Positions 58,235-64,000 of a stretch of DNA of 64,000 nucleotides are shown piece after piece (the first letter of the stretch is position 1; each line of letters starts with the position of its first letter). Below the pieces are notes generated by a model. The model searched no databases. It was not told the DNA's origin and saw only the letters and a program-made list of their open reading frames with translations. The stretch spans positions 496,001-560,000 of the forward strand of contig NZ_JAELYA010000001.1 in the NCBI RefSeq assembly GCF_017589465.1, in the 5' to 3' direction. Origin of the DNA: Pseudomonas schmalbachii. GTDB lineage: Bacteria > Pseudomonadota > Gammaproteobacteria > Pseudomonadales > Pseudomonadaceae. The position numbers and the translations under genes are program-made.

Positions 58235-58669
58235 TCACTTCCTGGTCCCGGACGCCTCGGCGACAGCAGGCTGCATGCAGCTCGCCGGCTTGAAGTGGAA
58301 CGAGCGGGCGATCATCTGGTCATCGAAGAGAATCTTGTACTGGCAGACCTTGTCCGGCTGCCCGTCCGGCTGGCGGAACTTCAGGACGTAGTCCCATTCC
58401 CGGACGTTGAACAGACCTTCCGAGTAATGCGGCGGACCGATCAGTTCGAACAGCTGCTTCTTGTCCATGCCTGCGCGAATCCTGCCCAGGTTTTCCAGGT
58501 TCACGTAGATGCCGTCGGAGCGGCTGGCCTCCGCTACGGTCCTGAATACCGGGTTGTCGGTCCTGCCCTCGCCGTCCACCTTGCTGACGGTGGTGCCACA
58601 GGCGGCGAGCATGGCCAGGGTGCAGCCGGCGAGAAGGCTGCGGCTGAAGGAGTTGTTGAGCTTGAACAT
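58235..58669 (-). CDS. SmpA/OmlA (BamE-like) lipoprotein next to a trimeric autotransporter
   Basis: A 144-residue lipoprotein: signal peptide with the lipobox LAACG (Cys24) followed by a BamE-like domain (NLENLGRIRAGMDKKQLFEL, then IGPPHYSEGLFNVREWDYVL). Comparable SmpA/OmlA-domain proteins encoded beside trimeric autotransporters (TpgA of Acinetobacter) help display the adhesin; those also have an OmpA-like peptidoglycan domain, which is absent here. It is 73 bp after the adhesin gene on the same strand with GAGG before its ATG. Confidence 0.82.
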   Translation of the reverse strand: MFKLNNSFSRSLLAGCTLAMLAACGTTVSKVDGEGRTDNPVFRTVAEASRSDGIYVNLENLGRIRAGMDKKQLFELIGPPHYSEGLFNVREWDYVLKFRQPDGQPDKVCQYKILFDDQMIARSFHFKPASCMQPAVAEASGTRK

Positions 58670-58741
58670 GATTGCCTCGAATGTTGCGAATCTGGCTGGA
58701 AGGGCCCGGCGTGCGCCGGGCCTTGTCTCAAGGGAGATGGC

Positions 58742-61480
58742 TTACCACTGGTAGCCGACGCCGACCGACACACCCGCGTCGCCCTGGGTCGTGGTGCTGC
58801 CCTGCAGCTTGGTCACCCACTTGCCGTTGTCGGAGATGCGCGATACGCCGACCGCCAGTGCGCCCTGGCCGCGATAGGTGCTCGTGGCCACCGACGCCAT
58901 GCTGGCGCCCGCTTCATAGGGTTGCGGCAGGGTGGCCATAGCCATGGCTCCGGCGATACCGGCGCTGAGGGTGTCGTCCTGTTCGGCCAGGTCGTCCTTC
59001 AGCTCGTTGTAACGCTTGTCGGTGTAGTCGTTGGCGATGTTGGCGACGTCGCCCATGCTCCTGTTCAGCTGCGCCACGTTCACCGCATCGGTATCCGCCG
59101 TGCCGGCGGCCACGTGGGTGATCTGCCGCTCGGCGCCGGCGCTGCCCACCGAGACGCTGTTGGCGCGATCCGCCAGCGAGTTGTTGCCCAGGGCGACCGA
59201 GTTCTCCGCCGTTGCCCTGGCGCTGGTGCCCATCGCCACGCTGTTGTCGCCGGAAGCCACCGCACCGGCGCCGCCGGCCACGGAGTCGCGTCCAGTGGGC
59301 TTCGGCTTGGGCAGTTTGCTGGTGTCGTTCACCTGGAACATGCCGTCCGTACCGTTGCGGACGTTGCTGACTTCGCCTTCGACCCTGGTCACGCGGTTGT
59401 CGACGTGGGTCACACGGTCGTCGACATTGGCGACCCGCTTGTCCATGTTGACGACGCTGGTGTTCACCTGGCTGATCGAGTCGTCGGTGTACTTCTTCGA
59501 CTCGGCGACAGCGCCATCCAGTTGCCGCAGGTTCACCGCATCGGTCGCCTCCTTGCCATCGGCGACATTGCTGATGGTGCGGGTTTCGCCGGTAGCGGCG
59601 TTGCCCACCGAGACAGTGCCGACGCTGGCGTTGGCCGCGTTGGAGTACTTGCCGGTGTAGTTCTCCGCGCCACGGCCGTTGTCGCTGGCGCCCTGCCCCA
59701 GGGCCAGGCTGCCATCGGCAGAGGCACTGGCACCCTCACCCATGGCGATGGAACCCTTGCCGCTGGCCTGGGCGTTCGGCCCGACGGCGACGGAGTCGAC
59801 TCCGCTGGCGACCGAGTCGGCCTTGGTGGAGTTGGCGTGGAAGTATTTGATGCCCGCGCCGTTGCTGATGTTGGTGATGCTGCCCTCGATGGTGGTGACG
59901 CGACCATCGAGGTTGGTGATGTTGGTGGTATTGGCGTCCACCTGCTGGTTGGTCGCATACAGCTGCGAACCATTGATCGCATCGGTGGAACTGGCGCTAA
60001 TCGCACCGGCTGCCACATTGGTCAGCACCTGCGCGGATCCCGGAGCGTAGACACCGCCACCGGACGCAATCAACGACAGCATGTCCGTGCCAGTGCGCTG
60101 CACCGGACCGATCGTACCGTTGTCGATATTGTTGGTGATATTGGCGATGTTCTGGTTGGTCGCATTCAACTGCGAACCATTGATCGCGTCAGTGGAGCTG
60201 GCGCTGACATCGCCAGCGGCGACGTTGACGATCTTCTGGCTACCCGCGTCGATTCCACTGATGGTCACGCTCGGGCCGCCAGAGATGGTCAGACCGTTGG
60301 TATCGATCATGGTATTGCCGGCGATCACCGAGTTGAACTCCGGGTTCTCCGCCATCAGCAGCTGCAGGTTGCCGCTGGCGTCCACCTCGGTCCTCAGGTT
60401 GGCGCCCGAATAGGTGCCATCGGTAGCTCCACCGCCCACGACGCTGACGGTTTCACCCAGCTTCTTGTCCACCGCGCCGCTGTTGCCAGCGAAGGTGATC
60501 GGCGTATTGGCCAGGTCGTTCAGTTGCGAAACGTTGACTGCATCGCTGTCGGCCACACCATTCGCCACGTTGGTGATGGTGGTGCCGCCGGTATGGGTGC
60601 TGCTGTCGTAGCTGTCGCCACCCAGGGTGATGTGATTGTGGGTGCCGTCGTCGTACATCACCGCGTCCGCGGTGGCGCTGCCGACCACGCCCTTGAGCTG
60701 GGCCACGTTAACGGCATCGCTGTCGGCGCTACCGGCGGCCAGCCCGGTGATCTGGCGGAATTTGGCGTTGCTGGCATCGCCTATGGAAAGCGCGGCGAGA
60801 GTGCTCTGGGTTGCGTTTATTGGCGCTGCCTGCTCCGCGCTTGCACCCACCGGCACATAACCGGCGATGCCAGCTGCGATATTGGCCACCGAACCCGAGC
60901 CCAGGGCGATGGCGTCGTCCTGACTGGAGATGGCGCCATTGCCGATGGCAATCGAGGATTTGCCGGTGGCGAAGGTTTTTTCGTCACCGATAGCCATGGA
61001 CAGCGACTTGGTGAGCTGATTGTTCAGGACGATGCGGCCGCCGTTGACGTAGAGTTCGTTGCCGAGGGTCAGGGAGTTGGTGCCGTCCGCCTGGGTGCCG
61101 GTGCCGTAGAAAAGTACGCGACCGGTCTGGCTGGCCTTGTCGTCCGACTTGCAATTGGTGTTTTTGCCGTCGTACTTCCAGCCCATGTCTCCGGACTTGC
61201 CGGTGTCATGCACGAACTGGCAGCCCGCATCCTTGCCGTCGTTGAGATAGATGCCCGGATTGCCATCGATGCCTTGCTCGTAGGTCGAGCCGGCGGCGCC
61301 CATGGCGTCATCCAGGCAAGCCCCGGTCAGGGCCCCGAAGCCCAGCGCCATCATGGCACCGCGTGCACCGGCAGACGAATGAGTGCCACCGCTGGACTTG
61401 CCCTTGCGATGGGCGAATTCCGATGCCACACACCAGCAGCGTTGCACGGTGGACCATACCAGCCGATAGATTTTGTTCAT
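58742..61480 (-). CDS. Trimeric autotransporter adhesin (YadA-like)
   Basis: A 912-residue surface adhesin. The extended signal region starts MNKIYRLVWSTVQRCWCVAS. The passenger has three YadA-head stretches (e.g. SIAMGEGASASADGSLALGQ and NSVAMGTSARATAENSVALG), six neck motifs of the DAVNVAQL/DAINGSQL type, and a coiled-coil stalk with repeated VDDRVTHVDNRVTRVEGEV. The C-terminal 70-80 residues form the trimeric YadA anchor ending in VSVGVGYQW. Two passenger cysteines (DAGCQF and NTNCKS) are unusual. AAGGAGG precedes ATG 61480. It heads an operon with the BamE-like lipoprotein. Confidence 0.93.
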   Translation of the reverse strand: MNKIYRLVWSTVQRCWCVASEFAHRKGKSSGGTHSSAGARGAMMALGFGALTGACLDDAMGAAGSTYEQGIDGNPGIYLNDGKDAGCQFVHDTGKSGDMGWKYDGKNTNCKSDDKASQTGRVLFYGTGTQADGTNSLTLGNELYVNGGRIVLNNQLTKSLSMAIGDEKTFATGKSSIAIGNGAISSQDDAIALGSGSVANIAAGIAGYVPVGASAEQAAPINATQSTLAALSIGDASNAKFRQITGLAAGSADSDAVNVAQLKGVVGSATADAVMYDDGTHNHITLGGDSYDSSTHTGGTTITNVANGVADSDAVNVSQLNDLANTPITFAGNSGAVDKKLGETVSVVGGGATDGTYSGANLRTEVDASGNLQLLMAENPEFNSVIAGNTMIDTNGLTISGGPSVTISGIDAGSQKIVNVAAGDVSASSTDAINGSQLNATNQNIANITNNIDNGTIGPVQRTGTDMLSLIASGGGVYAPGSAQVLTNVAAGAISASSTDAINGSQLYATNQQVDANTTNITNLDGRVTTIEGSITNISNGAGIKYFHANSTKADSVASGVDSVAVGPNAQASGKGSIAMGEGASASADGSLALGQGASDNGRGAENYTGKYSNAANASVGTVSVGNAATGETRTISNVADGKEATDAVNLRQLDGAVAESKKYTDDSISQVNTSVVNMDKRVANVDDRVTHVDNRVTRVEGEVSNVRNGTDGMFQVNDTSKLPKPKPTGRDSVAGGAGAVASGDNSVAMGTSARATAENSVALGNNSLADRANSVSVGSAGAERQITHVAAGTADTDAVNVAQLNRSMGDVANIANDYTDKRYNELKDDLAEQDDTLSAGIAGAMAMATLPQPYEAGASMASVATSTYRGQGALAVGVSRISDNGKWVTKLQGSTTTQGDAGVSVGVGYQW

Positions 61481-61914
61481 GAGTGCCTCCTTTCCGATGG
61501 GCACGGGGCCCCCGGTTTCAGCGAGTTGAAGGGAAGAAATGCGAGTGGAGCTGTCTGGTTGGGGTCAGTAGTGACCGACCCATGGCCGTATTGGGCTCAG
61601 AGCCGGACAGTCCGAAACCGGGAGGCTCTGCGGATGGGCACAGACCTTGCCGTCATGTCGGCGAGCTGCACTGTCGGAATGGAGGCGCTGGTGGGTAGCG
61701 CGGGGAAGTCCGTTTCCAGGTACAAGCTCGCCGCCTTGCGAGCCGGCTTGGGTCCTGGAGGAGATGTTCATGCTGGTAACGCTGGGTAAGTGGGAATGGC
61801 GTGAGAATACGCAGGCCACCCGGAGGGAAATACCAGGAGGGATTTAGCGCGTTGTAGGGGATCGCCTACAGGCGAACTCCGCGTCGCCCAAAGCCCCAAC
61901 GCCAGGATGTGACC

Positions 61915-61980
61915 GTAGGAGCGAGCTCTGCTCGCGAACCTCGGCCCCGCAAAAGCTTCGCGAGCAGAGCTCGCTCCTAC
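61915..61980. repeat. REP-like inverted repeat, family D (GTAGGAGCGAGCTC arms)
   Basis: GTAGGAGCGAGCTCTGCTCG faces CGAGCAGAGCTCGCTCCTAC perfectly across about 26 bases. Confidence 0.88.
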
Positions 61981-61997
61981 GGGCTGCATTGCCCACC

Positions 61998-62070
61998 GCA
62001 GGTTGGCGCTGAGCAACGCGAAGCCCAACATCGCCATCGTTGGGCTTCACTACGTTCAGCACCAACCTAC
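61998..62070. repeat. REP-like inverted repeat, family B (third copy)
   Basis: GCAGGTTGGCGCTGAGCAAC at the left faces TACGTTCAGCACCAACCTAC, with CGAAGCCCAAC/GTTGGGCTTC inside. Confidence 0.85.
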
Positions 62071-62118
62071 GCGAGCTATGACCCAGCCACGTAGCCAGGA
62101 TGCTACGTAGCGTCACCC

Positions 62119-62149
62119 GTAGGATGGGTCGAGCAAAGCGATACCCATC
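62119..62149. repeat. REP-like half element (GTAGGATGGGTCGAGC)
   Basis: GTAGGATGGGTCGAGCAAAG followed by CGATACCCATC forms one hairpin, related to 11830-11861 and 51929-51960. It abuts the stop of the hybrid kinase gene. Confidence 0.7.
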
Positions 62150-62155
62150 TAACCC

Positions 62156-63940
62156 CTACCGCACCGCCGGCAGCATCAGCCTGACCGTCATGCAGGTCCC
62201 CTCCCCCGGGCTGCTTTCCAGCTCCATCGAGCCGCCCAGCAAGTCGACGAGGCGCTTGCAGATCGCCAGGCCGGTTCCGCTGCCGCCGCGCCGGATTCTC
62301 TGGCTGTCGGTGCCTTGCCTGAACAGCTCGAAGACCTGCTTCTGCTCGGCAAGCGGAATGCCGATTCCGCTATCCCTCACCGACAGGACGACCTCGGTAA
62401 GCCCCTTCCCCCGGCCACCGGCCTTCAGCTCCACCAGGACCTTGCCCACGTCGGTGAATTTCAGCGCGTTGGCCAGCAGGCTCTCGGCTATGCGGCGGAA
62501 CGCGTCCCTGTCGACCCAGACATCCGGATGCCGGGCTCCCAGAGTGTTCAGCTCCAGTTGCAGTCCCTTTCCCTCGGCAATGGCTGCGTAATCCGCCACT
62601 TTTTCACGGAGCAGCGTTTCGATGTTCAGGGACTCGGGGTTCAGCGGGTGGCTACCTGCTTCCAGTCGCAGGAAGCTGCGGAAGTCATCGAGGGTTTTCT
62701 GCAGGCTTTTTGCGGCGGCATCGGCAACCGCGAGCACCTCGTCCTGTTTCTGCCGGTCCGCCTGATTGCGGGCGAGTTCGAGCATGGCCGCGATGCTGTT
62801 CAGCGGTCCGCTCATTTCCGCGGTAACGGACGAGAGAAAGGCCAGCTTCTCCCGGCTGGCCTCTTCGAGACTCCTGTTCAGCTTCTGCAGGTCGAGCAGC
62901 GCCATGTCCTGATCGGTGATATCCAGGTTCCCGCAAATCAGTCCTACCACCTCGCCACTGCTGTCGCGGTACGGCTGCCCCCAGTGACGCAGGAGTCTTC
63001 GACTGCCCTTGATGTTGAACACGACATCTTCGCAATAGGGTTCGCCACGCTTGATCGCGGCGACCATGCCGTCATGGAAGAATCGGGTGTTTTCCCCGTC
63101 GAATACATCGGTCTCATGGATCTTTCGGCCGATGACGTCCTCCAGCCGGACATCGAACTCTTCCAGGTACTGCCTGTTGCACATCACCATCCGCCCTTCC
63201 GTATCGCGGACGGCCACCGTGCCGGGCATGGCGTCGATCACGTTGTGCAACAGTTCCAGCTCGTGCTGCTGGACCTCATCGAGCATCGGCGAAGCGTGGG
63301 ACTCCTCCGTACCGCCAACCGGCTTCACCAGTCCGTTGCGCCGGGCGATATCGATGAGTTCCAGGGGAGAGTGCGCATGCAGCTTGTGCATCATGCGGCT
63401 CTTGTAGGTGGCCACGGTCTTCTCGCTGAGCAGGAGCTGGGCACCGATGGCCGTGTTGCCCATGCCCTGGGCCAGCATCTGCAGGACGGTCAGCTCGCGC
63501 CCGGAAAGCTCCTTCAGCGCGCCCGCCTCGCCTTCGATCCCTGAAACCGGGTGGGTGATATCGCGCGGGAAGTAGGTGTTCCCGTTCAGCAGCGCCCTGA
63601 CAGCCAGGCTCAACTGCCTGAGGTCATCCTGCTTGCTGACGAAGCCCGCCGCCCCGGCCTCCAGGCAACGCGCAGCGAAGTACTCCGGGCTCTGTGCAGT
63701 GAGAACCAGGACTTTCACGTCGGGGGCCTGCTTGGAAAGGCGCTGGATGATGTCCAGCCCACCCAGCCCCGGAACGGACAGCTCAACGATCATCAGGTCC
63801 GGACGCCGCTGGCGCGCCAACGCCAGCGCCTCGGTGCCATTGCCGACCTCCGCCACCACGGCATGGCCTTCCGCGTCCATCAGCAGGCGCAGCGCATGCC
63901 GGGTGACGGGCTGCTCGTCGACGATCATCACGGTGCTCAT
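62156..63940 (-). CDS. Response regulator-LuxR-PAS-histidine kinase fusion with missing phospho-acceptors
   Basis: A 594-residue protein. Order: receiver domain (1-120) with acidic pair D8/E9, T81 and K103 but E53 at the phosphorylated Asp (LMIVELSVPG); LuxR helix-turn-helix (about 143-205, LSGRELTVLQMLAQGMGN, then LLLSEKTVATYKSRMMHKLH); PAS domain (225-345); dimerisation helix where the H-box reads FLSSVTAEMSGPLN, with A374 instead of His; and an intact ATPase domain (N-box LLANALKFTD, G boxes DSGIGIP and GGSGTGLAI). DNA-binding output and kinase core in one chain is rare. It may work by PAS sensing without phosphotransfer. ATG 63940 has AGGA upstream. Confidence 0.88.
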   Translation of the reverse strand: MSTVMIVDEQPVTRHALRLLMDAEGHAVVAEVGNGTEALALARQRRPDLMIVELSVPGLGGLDIIQRLSKQAPDVKVLVLTAQSPEYFAARCLEAGAAGFVSKQDDLRQLSLAVRALLNGNTYFPRDITHPVSGIEGEAGALKELSGRELTVLQMLAQGMGNTAIGAQLLLSEKTVATYKSRMMHKLHAHSPLELIDIARRNGLVKPVGGTEESHASPMLDEVQQHELELLHNVIDAMPGTVAVRDTEGRMVMCNRQYLEEFDVRLEDVIGRKIHETDVFDGENTRFFHDGMVAAIKRGEPYCEDVVFNIKGSRRLLRHWGQPYRDSSGEVVGLICGNLDITDQDMALLDLQKLNRSLEEASREKLAFLSSVTAEMSGPLNSIAAMLELARNQADRQKQDEVLAVADAAAKSLQKTLDDFRSFLRLEAGSHPLNPESLNIETLLREKVADYAAIAEGKGLQLELNTLGARHPDVWVDRDAFRRIAESLLANALKFTDVGKVLVELKAGGRGKGLTEVVLSVRDSGIGIPLAEQKQVFELFRQGTDSQRIRRGGSGTGLAICKRLVDLLGGSMELESSPGEGTCMTVRLMLPAVR

Positions 63941-64000
63941 CTTCGGCGTCCTGTTATGCCGTCACGCATACGCCATAGCCTAGAACACAGGCGCTCGCGA

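Larger units (their letters stand above)
61481..62155. other. Gene-free region upstream of the adhesin, with repeats at its right end
   Basis: About 430 bp (61481-61914) show no gene or clear promoter. The rest holds repeats: family D at 61915-61980, family B at 61998-62070 and a half element at 62119-62149. The region must contain the adhesin promoter, but no sigma-70 pair is convincing. Confidence 0.6.

Noticed and set aside
58742-61480. Tandem repeats in the adhesin gene considered as a CRISPR-like or minisatellite array
   Set aside because: The repeats are protein neck and head motifs with irregular spacing and intact reading frame, and there are no cas genes.
58295-61789. 1164-codon plus-strand frame opposite the adhesin and lipoprotein genes
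   Set aside because: It is the shadow of the repetitive adhesin; the minus strand has the signal region, neck motifs and anchor.
1-64000. Search for tRNA, rRNA, integrase, transposase, prophage or CRISPR features
   Set aside because: No cloverleaf, ribosomal, integrase or transposase sequence and no regular repeat-spacer array could be recognised in the window.

Overview
The window is high-GC bacterial chromosome, almost certainly Pseudomonas. Support comes from the gene content: three MalT-like LuxR regulators, two DUF1302/DUF1329 pairs, and a block of Lrp, a Na+/bile-acid-type carrier, gor, a VOC protein and galU that recalls the P. aeruginosa gor-galU region. An enterobacterial/pseudomonad-type LexA box and many REP-like repeats between genes also fit. 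The species cannot be fixed from the sequence; the P. citronellolis/nitroreducens/aeruginosa side of the genus is plausible.

Layout. 0-8 kb: three MalT-like ATPase regulators (the first cut by the window edge) around an alpha-methylacyl-CoA racemase-like gene. 8-11.4 kb: a DUF1302 outer-membrane protein and a DUF1329 protein. 11.5-11.9 kb: remains of a higBA toxin-antitoxin pair boxed in by repeats. 12-15 kb: a class III-type PHA synthase pair and a GDSAG esterase. 15-20.7 kb: HxlR regulator with divergent quinone oxidoreductase, RidA protein, AraC regulator, a nitroalkane-oxidase-like flavoprotein and an outer-membrane channel. 20.7-29.9 kb: a GntR-controlled catabolic module (two SDRs, an AroE-like dehydrogenase, a complete E1-E2-E3 2-oxoacid/acetoin-type dehydrogenase, a VOC protein and a thioesterase). 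30.2-35.2 kb: core block. 35.3-39.8 kb: an SOS-boxed UmuD-like protein that lacks its catalytic residues, a small membrane protein, a purine permease and a sodium:solute symporter. 40.1-44.4 kb: a MacAB-like ABC exporter with two different permeases, then an AT-rich foreign-looking gene. 45.3-58 kb: a second catabolic region (thiolase-like protein, SDR, second DUF1302/DUF1329 pair, cytochrome c, sulfatase, AraC regulator, Tat-exported amine oxidase, thioesterase, iron alcohol dehydrogenase). 58.2-64 kb: a trimeric autotransporter with a BamE-like lipoprotein, and a response-regulator/kinase fusion.

How it works together. Most accessory genes look like uptake and beta-oxidation-style catabolism of hydrophobic or unusual carbon compounds, each unit with its own regulator. 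The clearest new signal is a conserved 25-bp element found upstream of the cytochrome c/DUF1302/DUF1329 genes, the sulfatase and the amine oxidase, always in the same orientation and 76-95 bp before the start codon. It ties three separate transcription units into one likely regulon, probably of the AraC protein encoded among them. Other notable points are two signalling or SOS proteins that have lost their catalytic or phospho-acceptor residues (the UmuD-like protein and the terminal hybrid kinase), a perfect 14-bp inverted repeat in the GntR divergent promoter, the nitroalkane oxidase homologue with its diagnostic Asp, and several gene remnants that end at REP-like repeats.
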